Notes: generated from the sequence alone by a model not told the origin. DNA of 64,000 bases from JBFWUW01 sp050247075 (GCA_050247075.1 JBFWUW010000009.1:62001-126000); one strand, 5' to 3'. Numbered from the stretch's first letter, positions 1-9,671 are shown. A program made the numbers and translations.

Positions 1-510
1 CTGGGGCTGGGCTACCCGGGCGGGCCGGCGATTGGGCGGGCCGCCCAGCCAGGCAACCCGCGGGCGTTTGACTTTCCGCGGCCGTTTATCGACGATAGCC
101 GCCTCGATTTTAGCTTTAGCGGCCTGAAGACAGCCGTTCGCTACCAGGCGTTTGGCATGGGGCCGCTGCCGGCGGAGCGGCCGCCGCTGCCAGAGCCGCT
201 GGTGGCCGACCTGGCAGCCAGTTTTGAGCAAGCGGCGGTGGACGTGCTGGCCGCCAAAGCCGAGCAGGCGCTAAGGCGGACGGGTTTGAAGACGCTCTGC
301 GTGGGGGGCGGCGTGGCAGCCAACCGGCGGCTACGAGAACGCCTGGCCGCCGATGCCGCCGCGCATGGCACCACCTTGCACATCGCCCCGCCGGAGCTTT
401 GCACGGACAACGCCGTGATGGGGGCCTTGGCGGTAGAGCGCTTGCGGGCCGGCCTGGTTGAGCCGCTGGACCTGGACGTAACTCCCGGTTTGCGGCGGCA
501 CAAGCGATAA
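1..510 (+). CDS. tsaD: tRNA N6-adenosine threonylcarbamoyltransferase, C-terminal part (partial)
   Basis: TsaD transfers the threonylcarbamoyl group to A37 of ANN-decoding tRNAs in the cytoplasm. The frame is open from base 1, so the N-terminal half lies outside the window. The remaining 169 residues carry family signatures: GLKTAVR near residue 41, the CVGGGVAANRRLRERL block, and CTDNAVMGA, whose Asp is a metal/ligand residue in this family. The end (LDVTPGLRRHKR) is a normal short basic tail. The stop is followed within 20 bases by a hairpin shared with the convergent gene. Identification is firm; only the missing N-terminus limits it. Confidence 0.93.
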   Translation: MGLGYPGGPAIGRAAQPGNPRAFDFPRPFIDDSRLDFSFSGLKTAVRYQAFGMGPLPAERPPLPEPLVADLAASFEQAAVDVLAAKAEQALRRTGLKTLCVGGGVAANRRLRERLAADAAAHGTTLHIAPPELCTDNAVMGALAVERLRAGLVEPLDLDVTPGLRRHKR

Positions 511-527
511 GCCTGCAACGGGCCAAC

Positions 528-566
528 AAAAAAGCCTGGACCGGCGGGTTGGCCGCCGATCCAGGC
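528..566 (-). terminator. Intrinsic terminator between tsaD and the VWA gene
   Basis: The arms GCCTGGA (534-540) and TCCAGGC (560-566) enclose a second CGGCGG/CCGCCG stem. Six A residues at 528-533 read as a T-run after the hairpin on the minus strand. It therefore ends the minus-strand gene that stops at 598. It may also slow readthrough from tsaD. Confidence 0.7.
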
Positions 567-597
567 AAATGCAATGTTAAACTTCAGGCCGAAGCGA

Positions 598-3500
598 TTA
601 GAAGCCGCCCATCATGCCACCACCACCCATCATGCCGCCACCACCGGTCGACCCGCCACTGAACGTGAAGGTGTCAACCTTGGTGATGCTGGAAAAGAAT
701 GGTGCCGGTGTAACACGAACATAGCGGCGATCTGGAGAGATCACCGCTTGCCGCACCTGCATATTGGTACCTTCCGGCAGAATGATAATCACGGGCATGT
801 AACCAACCGCGCCGCGGCGGCCGATGATCTGCCGGGCGATGGAGGTATCGCCTCGGGCAATAGCCAGTTTTCGCAGCGAGCTGTTGCTGGACATGGCCTG
901 CAACTGCCGGAACATCACATCGCGGCCCAAGGCTACCTGCTCAGCGGCGGCGTTGGCCAGTTGCGCGTCGGCAATGGCTTCTTGCCGCCGGCCGGTTTCT
1001 AAATCGAAGGAAACCATGTGGTCGCGCTGGCCCAGCTCTACTTGCTTCTTCATCCACACCGCATTGGGAGTGTTGAAGTTGGTGCAGACTTCAACCGATA
1101 CGCTGCCGGTGGGCAGCTTGCCCCACACTTTGCGTACCAACAGCCGGTAGGTGCCGTTGAACCCCTTGGGGCAGACGTAAACCTCTTGCGATTCACCGGT
1201 AGCCGGCAACGCGTCACCCAACAGAGTGCCGCCGCCCGTGGTGCGGGCATTGCGTAGCGAACAGACAGCACCCGACGGCTCCTCCACCGCCAGATCGACA
1301 TCGGCATCGCCCGTCCAGCGGACAATCGCCAAGAAGTCGCGCTGCATGGCATAGTCTAACGCGGTCTGAAATGCTTCCGCCTCGGCCGTACGGTCCTCGG
1401 CTTGCAGCGCCTCAATCGTGGCCTTGGCCTTGCGCAGGGCGTTTTCGGCAATGTGTGCCTGGCTGTCGGGCCAAGCTTGGGTCAGAATGCCGACCGTCCC
1501 CCATTGAATGCCAGGGATGTTCTCCATCCGCGTGGCAACCTCCAGGCCTTGAACGTAAGGTTCTGGACGGTTGGGTTCTATCTTGGCGATTTGCTGGTAA
1601 AGCTTGAGAGCGCGGGAATCCAGGCCCATGTTCGTCAGATAATGCGCGACATACATCTTGTCGACCGTGGAACTGGTGAAGTCGACGGCCGACATCAACG
1701 TCCGTTCGATTTCCTCGGTCTCGCGCCCCGCCGCTTTCATCGACAGGCCCAGGGCCTCAAACATCCAGGGCTGCCCTTGGCCGTGCCGCAGGGCGGCTTG
1801 CATGAGGGCAATCGACTGGTCGAAATCCTTGGCGACGGTCAAACGGCGGATCGTCTCGCGGACGTCGGCCTGATCGACCATCGGGTCTTGATGGCTGGCG
1901 AAGTAGTCGTTCCAGGCTGCATCGGTCGCTTCTCCAGCCTGGACTTTGACCGACAAGGCCTTGGCCTTGCGGGCCGGCCTGGCTGGCTCAGCCGCCGTGG
2001 TGTTGGCTTCCGAAGTCGCGGGCTTGGCGGAAACCGCCTGAGCGGCGGGAGCCGCATCGGACTTCTTCTTGGACAGCTTCAACTCATCGGGCACGGCAAA
2101 GGGGGCAAAACCGCCGCGAGGACGTGGAACATTGAAGAACCCGCCGCCGCCACCACCACCCATGCCGCCCATACCTCCACCCATGCCGCCACCCATGCCG
2201 CCCATGCCACCACCCATGCCGCCCATGCCGCCGCCGCCGCCGCCGAAGCCGCCGCCGCCCACGCTACCCAAGGCACCTTGCGGAGCTTGAGGAATGGGCA
2301 GAACCAGGTCGGCCACGGGATAGACTTTGGTCTTCAGGCTGCTGTCGGCTTCTTCCTTGGAGGTGATCGACAAGACTTCGTTCTCAATCACATGCGTTAG
2401 TTCCAATTCCTTGAGCATGATCTTGAGGGCCGATTTCAACTTCAGGCCGCGCAAGCTGACCGTCACGTTGGACTGGCCCGACGCACCGGCGTCTTCCAGG
2501 GCTTTGTTATTCAAGACCACCGGAATATTGTGCCGCTCGGAGATGTACGCCACGATTTCCTCCAGCGGCGTTTCCACGAAATCAAACTCCGAGGGTTCTT
2601 CCAAGGCGTTCAAGATCCGCGTTTCAGCCGGGCCGCTCTGGGCCAGATCGACTTGCGCGAAGTGCTTGCGTCGTTCAGTCAAAGCTTGCCAAACTTCTGG
2701 ATCGGGATAGACAATCGGCGGTTCGTCGGGAGTCGGCACATGCGACCGCTCCACGGTGGCCAACATGTCCACCACGCCGCGATGACGGGCCTCGCGCAGT
2801 TGGTTCGACTCATGGAAGTAACCCGCCACGCGCGCTGTCAGCACAGCCCCCACGGGAGTTACGCCTTGCGGCTGCAAGTCGCGGGCCTTGAAGGCGACTT
2901 CCTCGGCATCGCGGTAACGCTCCTCAGCCATCAGCGATTGGAAACGGGCAGTCAACTGCTCGATCTTTTGATCGCGCAGGTAAAGCTCGTTTGTCACTCG
3001 CAATTCCTCGGCCGCTTGCGCCTGCAAGGCAGCCTGTTGGATGTTGTTTTCCTCCAGGATGATCCGCAAACGGCTAGCCTCGCGCAGAGCCGATTCAATC
3101 TGGCCCAACAATTGGGTACGTTGGGCGGCATCCAGTTCACCGGCCGATTGCACGTTTTGCTCGATGACCTTCAATTCATCGATGGCACCGGTAGGATCGC
3201 TCCCCATCAAGGCGCGGGAACGATTGATGGCCTCAATGACTTGGGCGTGCAAGCGCTGGGCCAAAATTTGGCGTTGCTGGTCAAAGTTGTCCAGCAATTG
3301 GCCATCTTGAGCCAAGGGGTCGCCCGCGTCTTCAACAGGATTACCGGGCCGCGGACGGGCACCACGTTGGGCCAGCAAGACCAGGTCTTTGTCGTTGGCT
3401 TGCACCAAACGGTGGACGCCTTCGGCCGTGGTGTTTTCGGGATCGAGCTGGGCAGCCGCATCGGCCAGGCGCTTGGCCTGATCGAAGTCGCCCACGGCGG

Positions 3501-4584
3501 CCGCCTGGCCGCCCAATTGGCCCAGCCGCTGAGCCGCCATGCCCAACATCCTGCGCGTTTGACGCAGGCCCTCGCTACCCAAGGCGGGCAGCGACAATCC
3601 GCCGTCGGCACTGGCCATGTTGACCAACGCCGGCAAGTCGGCGCTGTCCACGTTTTGCGGCTCAACCGCAACGCTCCATTGGAATTTGCGGGCCTGGCCG
3701 GACAAATCGGTATCGGCCACCACGGCATCGCCATCGGCGGCGGTTCCCTTGCCGATCACGATGGTATCGCGATCGCCGCGCAAAGGCGGCAACACGCGAG
3801 GATAAATCTCCGTCAAGGTCTCTGGCCATTGCACATCGCGCGGCCAGGCTACGGCCTCGTGCGTGGCAGCCGCCAAGAAGCGGCCCGCCTTGAGCGCGGT
3901 GACGCGGTCGCCATCGATCGCCAACACGCCGCCGGTCTGATTGGCCAATGCGGCCAGCAATTGTCCGTCAATCTTGGGGCCAACGCCATAACTGGTCACG
4001 GGCACCCGGGCGTCGACAAATGCATTGATGATCCGCTGAGAATCGCGGGCGTCGAGCAACTCACCCGAACTCTGCCCGTCGCCAATGTAAATGGCGGCAC
4101 GGCCACGATCGTTGTTGTCGAATTTTTTTACCGCGGCTTCCAGCACTTCCAGCATGTCGGTCGAACCGAGCGGCACGCGCTTGTGCAGTTTGGCCAGGGC
4201 CGCTTGCATTTCGTCCCCTTGCGGCGACACAAACGTCTTGGTCATCGGCACGGCGTTAATATCCACCGCCAACAACTGCACCCGATCTTGCGGGTCGAGC
4301 GCGGCCAAGGTGGCATCGAGCGCCGACAAAGCCTTGGTGCGGTACTCGCCCGCCTGGCTGGCCGATGTGTCGAACAGCACGACAACGTCGCGCGGCGAGT
4401 CGTCGCCGGCAATGTCTGCCCGTAACGACATCGCAAAGTAATTGTCGCCATCCGCCTTGGCGTAAGTCTCTAACCGAGCTGCCTCAAGGCTCGGTTCGGC
4501 GCGTACAGCGCCCGGCGGCAATAGCAGCCCAACAATGGCTGCCAGAGTCAACGAGGCCCGCAGAAAGGGTCGTCGTCTCGACAT
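598..4584 (-). CDS. Large secreted VWA protein with secretin-N0-like domain and Gly-Met repeats
   Basis: 1328 aa from the ATG at 4584, preceded by GGAG ten bases upstream; an upstream in-frame start at 4680 would put 32 residues before an obvious signal peptide (MSRRRPFLRASLTLAAI to AVRA). A VWA domain follows at about 65-230, with MIDAS-like DTSAS and GDGQSSG. The middle is helical with coiled coil. At about residue 690-760 the FVETPLEEIVAYISERHNIP region resembles a secretin/TonB short N-terminal (N0) domain. Then come a Gly/Met-rich linker, TPR-like helices, a beta-rich region and a Gly-Met tail. The make-up suggests a surface or periplasmic binding protein, but the exact role is unknown. 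Confidence 0.82.
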   Translation of the reverse strand: MSRRRPFLRASLTLAAIVGLLLPPGAVRAEPSLEAARLETYAKADGDNYFAMSLRADIAGDDSPRDVVVLFDTSASQAGEYRTKALSALDATLAALDPQDRVQLLAVDINAVPMTKTFVSPQGDEMQAALAKLHKRVPLGSTDMLEVLEAAVKKFDNNDRGRAAIYIGDGQSSGELLDARDSQRIINAFVDARVPVTSYGVGPKIDGQLLAALANQTGGVLAIDGDRVTALKAGRFLAAATHEAVAWPRDVQWPETLTEIYPRVLPPLRGDRDTIVIGKGTAADGDAVVADTDLSGQARKFQWSVAVEPQNVDSADLPALVNMASADGGLSLPALGSEGLRQTRRMLGMAAQRLGQLGGQAAAVGDFDQAKRLADAAAQLDPENTTAEGVHRLVQANDKDLVLLAQRGARPRPGNPVEDAGDPLAQDGQLLDNFDQQRQILAQRLHAQVIEAINRSRALMGSDPTGAIDELKVIEQNVQSAGELDAAQRTQLLGQIESALREASRLRIILEENNIQQAALQAQAAEELRVTNELYLRDQKIEQLTARFQSLMAEERYRDAEEVAFKARDLQPQGVTPVGAVLTARVAGYFHESNQLREARHRGVVDMLATVERSHVPTPDEPPIVYPDPEVWQALTERRKHFAQVDLAQSGPAETRILNALEEPSEFDFVETPLEEIVAYISERHNIPVVLNNKALEDAGASGQSNVTVSLRGLKLKSALKIMLKELELTHVIENEVLSITSKEEADSSLKTKVYPVADLVLPIPQAPQGALGSVGGGGFGGGGGGMGGMGGGMGGMGGGMGGGMGGMGGGGGGGFFNVPRPRGGFAPFAVPDELKLSKKKSDAAPAAQAVSAKPATSEANTTAAEPARPARKAKALSVKVQAGEATDAAWNDYFASHQDPMVDQADVRETIRRLTVAKDFDQSIALMQAALRHGQGQPWMFEALGLSMKAAGRETEEIERTLMSAVDFTSSTVDKMYVAHYLTNMGLDSRALKLYQQIAKIEPNRPEPYVQGLEVATRMENIPGIQWGTVGILTQAWPDSQAHIAENALRKAKATIEALQAEDRTAEAEAFQTALDYAMQRDFLAIVRWTGDADVDLAVEEPSGAVCSLRNARTTGGGTLLGDALPATGESQEVYVCPKGFNGTYRLLVRKVWGKLPTGSVSVEVCTNFNTPNAVWMKKQVELGQRDHMVSFDLETGRRQEAIADAQLANAAAEQVALGRDVMFRQLQAMSSNSSLRKLAIARGDTSIARQIIGRRGAVGYMPVIIILPEGTNMQVRQAVISPDRRYVRVTPAPFFSSITKVDTFTFSGGSTGGGGMMGGGGMMGGF
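2141..2260 (-). repeat. In-frame Gly/Met repeat inside the VWA gene
   Basis: Tandem copies of a 9-base unit (CATGCCGCC on the plus strand) encode GGM and GGG runs on the minus strand. The tract separates the N0-like domain from the C-terminal half, so it probably acts as a flexible linker. Such a tract can change length by slippage in frame. Confidence 0.8.
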
Positions 4585-4972
4585 GGCTGAAATACTCCAC
4601 AGGGGTTTAACCAGCGCAGCGACTGCGGTGTTCCGAGCCGTAGCCAGGCTGCGCTCAACAGAATCCGCAAGAAATGTCAACGGACGATGCGGACGTGCCT
4701 ATTCTATTCCGGCATCAAGGGTTATGCCAACAAAAAAAGCTTGTGAATTTGGGTGTTCTAGGAGTGCCGAAAACGTGGCTAGGCGTCGGATCGACGAGAT
4801 AGGGGCCACGCGGCTACCTGTGGCAATCTTAACATATTGTCGGCCAAGAAGTTGTACTCCGGGCTGCATTACCGCCCGGTTTGGATGATATTGGTCCGCA
4901 CGACCGTTCCAGCCAGACCTATCGGCTGGCGTGGCCGGGGCTTTCCAACGCGGCGATGCGGAACCCGCGAAG
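4585..4972. other. Non-coding stretch between two minus-strand genes
   Basis: No convincing gene here. It must hold the promoter of the VWA gene, and a TTGACA is present on the minus strand near 4665-4670, but no good -10 follows at normal spacing. The open frames in it have no start signal and no recognisable family. Confidence 0.4.
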
Positions 4973-6958
4973 CTACGGGCCATCCTCCCGGTGAACCTTT
5001 TCGGGCGGCAGCAATTTCAACAGGTCGGGCAGGTCGTAGGTTGCTAGCACGTTGTGAACGGTGCTGGTGAGTTGCCCCATCGGAGCGGGTTGGCCGATGA
5101 TTGACGACCAATCGCGCGGTGCCCCGCGCAGTGTGACCGTGTCGAACAGGCCAGGTTCCAAGGCCGCCGCGTGTAACGCCGGTATGGCCGCCTGGCCCAC
5201 GCCCAGCAGATGGACTTGCCGCGGTTTCTCGGTCTGATAGTGGGCGATGAATCTTCCGGCGGCAAGCGTGTCTTCCGTCTGCAATCCCACGACCGACTTG
5301 CCCAATAGGTACGCCAAGTAAAACGACTTCCATTCGCCCAGCAGTGCATCGGGGCTGGCTCCGGCGGTCTCTCCTTGTCCGCGAAGGTCGATGGCCACCA
5401 CAACGTAACCTTGCCGGACCAACGTCTCAATCGGGCCGCCGGGCGCGGCATCGGCCTGCTTGCCCCCTTCATGCAGATAGAGATAGGCATCGTCACGCGG
5501 TTCCGGTGGATGAAACGTGAGCGCCGGCAAAGGCACGCCGCTATCGGTTTGCAGCAGCAACTTGTCGATGTGGTAGCCGTCTCGTTGCACCTTGCCCGCT
5601 TTTTCCCGCGTAGCCACCGGCATGTCGGCCAAGGGGCGCACCTGGACCACGCTCCGCACGGCCCGGCGGGCTTCGTCGGGCGTTGATTTTTTCCAAAACG
5701 CGGCACGCGCTGCCGCCAGTTGCTGTTCGCGTGCGACGTTCAAATCGAAGGCCGAACGTTCGTCGGGCAGCAGCAAAACCTGGCCGCTTTCGGTACAGAG
5801 AAGCTCCGCTTCGGGCCGAATGGCGTACTCGTCGGTGGCCACCGTGCCATCTTGAGACAGCAGCCAGCGCCGCATCCATTGGCCGATGGCCGCAAGGTTG
5901 GCCGGTTGCACGCCATGCGGCCCTTGCGCCTCGACCAGATCAACCCGTTCGGGAAAGCCAAGCCGGGCGTACAGGCGTTTGGCTTGCCGCAGGTTATTCC
6001 AGGTTCCTTGGATATCAAAGAAATCTTGCGTCGTGGCGCTAATCAATGTCGGCCGCGGTGCGCGCATCAACACATAGTCGGGCTGGTCCATGCCAAACGC
6101 CAACTGGCCAAAGATGTTCTGCTCGGCATCTTGAGGGCCGTTGGTTTCAATCAGCCGCCGAAAAGTCGTCAGATAACAAGCCGGGGCGGCGCAGACCAGC
6201 CGGTCATCCAAGGCCATCGCATAGCTGGTCAGCGTGCCGCCGCCGGAGCAGCCAGTCATGCCCATCTTGTCGGCGATGATGTCGGGCCGGCTGGCCAGGT
6301 AGTCCATCGAACGGATGGCGTCCCACACGCGAAAACGGGCCGTATTGCCGCCCACCAGAATAGAGCCTACGCCGATCAGAAAATGTTCGTGCGTCGTGCC
6401 ATTGAATTGCGGCTGGCCCTGTTCATTGAGAATCTGCGAGCGTTCTCCCTGGCCGATCGGATCGTAGCAAAAGGCCGCCAGCCCCTGACGGGCCAGCATG
6501 ATGCCAAACCGCTGGTTGTAGTCGGCCGTCTTGCCGGTACGGCTGTGCCCGCTGGAAACCAGCACCGCCGGGAACGGACCATCGCCGAGAGGCAAGTACA
6601 GGTTTGCCGTGACATGATGCCCAGGCTGACTCTCAAAGAGGATCTTCTCGATGCGGTGGTCGGAGCTTTCCAGCTTACCCATGACTTGGGCATTGAGCGG
6701 CGTGCGTTGCGGAAAGCCGCCCAATTGGGCCACAAAGAACTCTTTAAGCCGCTGCTGATAGGCGGCGATTTGCTCAGGCGTTTCCAACTGCTCATAAGCG
6801 GCGTCGCGGCGGTCGAGGGCGGCATAAGCCTCGGCTTGCAAGCTGGCGTAAAACAATCCGCCGGCGGGCGGCGGGCCAGCCTCGCTCGGCAAGCAAGACA
6901 AGTCTTCCGCCGGCTCGGCGGCAAACAGGGCCAGGCAAGTTAAAATGGTGGGGAACAT
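4973..6958 (-). CDS. Secreted two-domain alpha/beta hydrolase, acetyl xylan esterase-like
   Basis: 661 aa from the ATG at 6958, which opens a short signal peptide (MFPTILTCLALFA); the longer frame to 7246 has no signal-like start. The first domain (about 60-370) has the hydrolase nucleophile elbow GMTGCSGGGTL, an acid in TTQDFFDIQG and a His in QGPHGV, as in the acetyl xylan esterase/dienelactone hydrolase group. A second alpha/beta fold follows (about 440-640). There the elbow reads LLGVGQAA, with no Ser, so this copy is probably not catalytic. Substrate is unknown; polysaccharide de-esterification is a guess from family. It is divergent from the next gene. Confidence 0.8.
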   Translation of the reverse strand: MFPTILTCLALFAAEPAEDLSCLPSEAGPPPAGGLFYASLQAEAYAALDRRDAAYEQLETPEQIAAYQQRLKEFFVAQLGGFPQRTPLNAQVMGKLESSDHRIEKILFESQPGHHVTANLYLPLGDGPFPAVLVSSGHSRTGKTADYNQRFGIMLARQGLAAFCYDPIGQGERSQILNEQGQPQFNGTTHEHFLIGVGSILVGGNTARFRVWDAIRSMDYLASRPDIIADKMGMTGCSGGGTLTSYAMALDDRLVCAAPACYLTTFRRLIETNGPQDAEQNIFGQLAFGMDQPDYVLMRAPRPTLISATTQDFFDIQGTWNNLRQAKRLYARLGFPERVDLVEAQGPHGVQPANLAAIGQWMRRWLLSQDGTVATDEYAIRPEAELLCTESGQVLLLPDERSAFDLNVAREQQLAAARAAFWKKSTPDEARRAVRSVVQVRPLADMPVATREKAGKVQRDGYHIDKLLLQTDSGVPLPALTFHPPEPRDDAYLYLHEGGKQADAAPGGPIETLVRQGYVVVAIDLRGQGETAGASPDALLGEWKSFYLAYLLGKSVVGLQTEDTLAAGRFIAHYQTEKPRQVHLLGVGQAAIPALHAAALEPGLFDTVTLRGAPRDWSSIIGQPAPMGQLTSTVHNVLATYDLPDLLKLLPPEKVHREDGP

Positions 6959-7215
6959 GGGCGATGGGACCGTGCTAAAGGAAAATGGGCGGGTGGTGCG
7001 AATTGTACTCGGAGAAATTCGCGGTCGCGAACCGCGAATGGGGCTTACCGGGCAATTCTTCATTTCGGGCCGATTCGTCCCACTGCTCTTGCACGAAACT
7101 TGTTGGCATCCCCCCGCTGGCACCGCTAGAATGTTAAATGTGCCGTACCCCTGGGGAATTGCGCATTGCCTGAGGCCGCATTTCGAGCTTGCGAACAACG
7201 AGGAAAGGAACCGCC

Positions 7216-9438
7216 GTGGAACTGGCCTGCCCCACCTGTCAAACAAAATTGTCCATTCCGGCCCAATTGGCTAGCCCGCTGGTTAGTTGCCCGAATTGCG
7301 CCACCGTGTTGGATGTTTCGGCGGCGCTAGCCCCGGCGGCAGCCCCCGCGCCGATGCCGCAGTCGTCGGCCGCCACCGCGACGGTGCAATCACCGCGGCA
7401 GATGGTAACGAACAGCGGATCACCCGTCGCATCGCGGCGGATGACGCGGCGTCGCAAGCAAAGCAACGGCTGGATCTTGGTCGTCTTATTAGTCGCGGCG
7501 GCAGCCGGCCTGGGCTACGCCGTCATTAAGTACAACCAATCGCAAACGGACCTGGCCGAGCAGAACGCCAACAACGCCAAGCCCAGTACGGCGGCTTTTA
7601 ACAGCGCCTGCCAATATGTTCGCGGCCACTTGCAGCAAACTCAGCCCAACGCCGCCAAGCAGGCCGCGTTTGGCCCGTACAAAGCGCGGCTGCGTCCCAG
7701 CGATGGGGCCTACGTCATTGAGGGCGTGGTGGATGTCCCCATCAGCGGCGGCAAAATGGTGGCGCAAACGTTTGATGTCGAGGTCCGTCCCGATGCGGGG
7801 GGGGCCTGGAAACTCGTCAGCCTGACATACGACCGTGACCTGATCTTCGCCGAGGAACGGATGGCGTCGAACGTGCCCGACTTCAAGTACACCAATACGA
7901 ATAAAGAACCGGACGATTGGGTGTTTAACACAGGCGGCGGCAACCGCGGGCCAGGGAAAGACTACTTCGACGGACAACACATAGCCTGGGGCGTGGATGC
8001 GGTGCTGGCTCAGATCAAGGAGTCGGCTGGACTGCACAAGACCCTGGTGGTGTGGCTGTTCGACAAGTCGGCCAGCGCCGCCGGCTATCGTAACGAAGCC
8101 GCCGCCACCTTGGCCGAGAAATACCGCGACCTGAACGGCACTATCGACAAATCGGGCGAGATGCCACTGCTAACCGTGGTGGGGGCATTCGGCAAGGAAG
8201 TGGAGTTCCTCATCGAAGAGCCGACCGACGACGACAAGGCCATTGAGGTGGCCATCAATTCGATCGAGCAAGAAGATTCCGGCCAAGAGAACGTGTTTGG
8301 CGCAATTCTGGCCGCGGCCGAAAAATTCAAAGACATGCGGAAAGACCAGGGCCGCCAGGTAATGATTGTCGTCGTCAGCGACGAAGCGGGCGATGACGAG
8401 CGTGAGATCGAGAACGTCCTGGCGATCACCAAGAAGCACACCATTCCTGTGAGCGTGGTGGGGGGGCGGGCTCCCTTTGGCCGGCGGGCCATTCCCGGCG
8501 TTAACTTGGAGGCCCCCAACGATCTGGGTAACAACAGCCGGGCCGCCAGCCTCATGCATCAAGGTCCAGAATCGCTGTTGCCAGAGGTGATTAGCCTGGG
8601 GTTCTTCAATCCCAACTACGGCGGCGATGAAAGCGAGTCGATCGACTCCGGGTTTGGCCCGTATTCGTTGACGCGGCTGACGATTGAATCGGGCGGCGTC
8701 TACTACGCCTGCCGCGCGGACATGGGGGGCGGCATGCGCAGCGGCCGCGGCGCGGCCAATTGGAACCCCAGCGCCGGCCTGATGTACACCTTCGACCCCA
8801 AGGTGATGGCGAAGTACAAGCCGCAGTACATCTCGGAGAAAGAGTTTCAGCAGCAACTCAGCGAGAACAAGTGCCGCAAGGCGGTGATTGACGCCGCCAA
8901 GGTTCCCAAGGTCGAGACGATGAAATTCGTCCGCACCGATTTTCCCCGTGCCCGCGACGAGGCCCAGTCCAAACGCGAACTGGACGAGGCCCAAAAAGGG
9001 GCCGCCACGGTCGAGCCGCGCGTGGCCGCATTGTACGACGCGCTCAAGCCGGGTGAAGCCGATCGCAATTCCAAAGAGACCAGCCCCCGTTGGCAAGCCG
9101 CGTTCGACCTCTCCTACGGCCGCGTTCTGGCCGCCAAGGCCCGCACCGAAGGGTACAACGCCATGCTGGCCCGGATGAAGGGAGGCTTTCCTTACACCAA
9201 CGAGCAAAGCAGCATGTTCAAGCTGGTCTCGGCCGACACGCTCGACGCCGGCAGCGCCTTGGAAAAACTGGTCAAGGACTCCAAGAAGTATCTGCAGCGC
9301 GTCATCGATCAACATCCCGATACGCCGTGGGCCTTCTTGGCCCAGCGCGAGCTGGAAACGCCATGCGGCTGGAAATGGGTCGAAGACCTGCCCGCCGGTG
9401 CCATGCCGGCGGAAGCCGCCGAGTCCGAGGACGAATAG
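7216..9438 (+). CDS. Membrane-anchored zinc-ribbon VWA protein
   Basis: 740 aa. The GTG at 7216 is chosen because AGGAAAGGAA lies just upstream and the N-terminus then begins directly with the zinc ribbon: CPTC and CPNC pairs about 20 residues apart. A Pro/Ala linker leads to a basic stretch and one membrane helix (about 85-107, WILVVLLVAAAAGLGYAVI). The rest is outside the membrane and holds a VWA domain with MIDAS DKSAS near residue 280 and long helical segments near the C-terminus. This architecture is common in planctomycetes; the ligand is unknown. Three hairpin repeats lie right after its stop. Confidence 0.82.
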   Translation: MELACPTCQTKLSIPAQLASPLVSCPNCATVLDVSAALAPAAAPAPMPQSSAATATVQSPRQMVTNSGSPVASRRMTRRRKQSNGWILVVLLVAAAAGLGYAVIKYNQSQTDLAEQNANNAKPSTAAFNSACQYVRGHLQQTQPNAAKQAAFGPYKARLRPSDGAYVIEGVVDVPISGGKMVAQTFDVEVRPDAGGAWKLVSLTYDRDLIFAEERMASNVPDFKYTNTNKEPDDWVFNTGGGNRGPGKDYFDGQHIAWGVDAVLAQIKESAGLHKTLVVWLFDKSASAAGYRNEAAATLAEKYRDLNGTIDKSGEMPLLTVVGAFGKEVEFLIEEPTDDDKAIEVAINSIEQEDSGQENVFGAILAAAEKFKDMRKDQGRQVMIVVVSDEAGDDEREIENVLAITKKHTIPVSVVGGRAPFGRRAIPGVNLEAPNDLGNNSRAASLMHQGPESLLPEVISLGFFNPNYGGDESESIDSGFGPYSLTRLTIESGGVYYACRADMGGGMRSGRGAANWNPSAGLMYTFDPKVMAKYKPQYISEKEFQQQLSENKCRKAVIDAAKVPKVETMKFVRTDFPRARDEAQSKRELDEAQKGAATVEPRVAALYDALKPGEADRNSKETSPRWQAAFDLSYGRVLAAKARTEGYNAMLARMKGGFPYTNEQSSMFKLVSADTLDAGSALEKLVKDSKKYLQRVIDQHPDTPWAFLAQRELETPCGWKWVEDLPAGAMPAEAAESEDE

Positions 9439-9442
9439 CTGC

Positions 9443-9532
9443 TGTAGGAGGCGATTCCATCGCCGAACGGTTTGTAGGAGGCGATTCCATCGCCGATCAT
9501 CCTGTAGGAGCCGTCTCCGACGGCGACAATCC
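9443..9532 (+). repeat. Three 30-bp tandem hairpin repeats
   Basis: Units start at 9443, 9473 and 9503: a 24-base core opening with TGTAGGA plus a six-base spacer (ACGGTT, TCATCC, CAATCC). Each core contains a six-base-pair stem with a TCC loop. Units one and two use GGCGAT/ATCGCC. Unit three uses GCCGTC/GACGGC, so both arms changed together. They sit in the 3' region of the VWA gene. Confidence 0.85.
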
Positions 9533-9573
9533 GCCTTCCATTCCGTCGATCGAAGTCGCAGTGTTGACCGTTG

Positions 9574-9592
9574 CGTGGGCCTTTAGCCCACG
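9574..9592. repeat. Palindromic repeat CGTGGGC-loop-GCCCACG
   Basis: Seven perfect base pairs around the loop CTTTA. A similar GTGGGC-TCCA-GCCCAC palindrome is at 15805-15820, and CGCCCACAA/TTGTGGGCG at 16278-16298. It looks like a dispersed REP-like element and is not followed by a T-run. Confidence 0.6.
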
Positions 9593-9671
9593 AAAGGTCA
9601 TGGCCTGGAGCAGGTTCCGCGCTACGGGTATCTGTATCGCCGATCAATTAACTTCCTTCGCGAGATTCTTC

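Noticed and set aside
2530..4425. 631-codon plus-strand open frame
   Set aside because: It is antisense to the VWA gene, has no ribosome site, no domain and a shadow-like composition rich in Gln, His and Leu.
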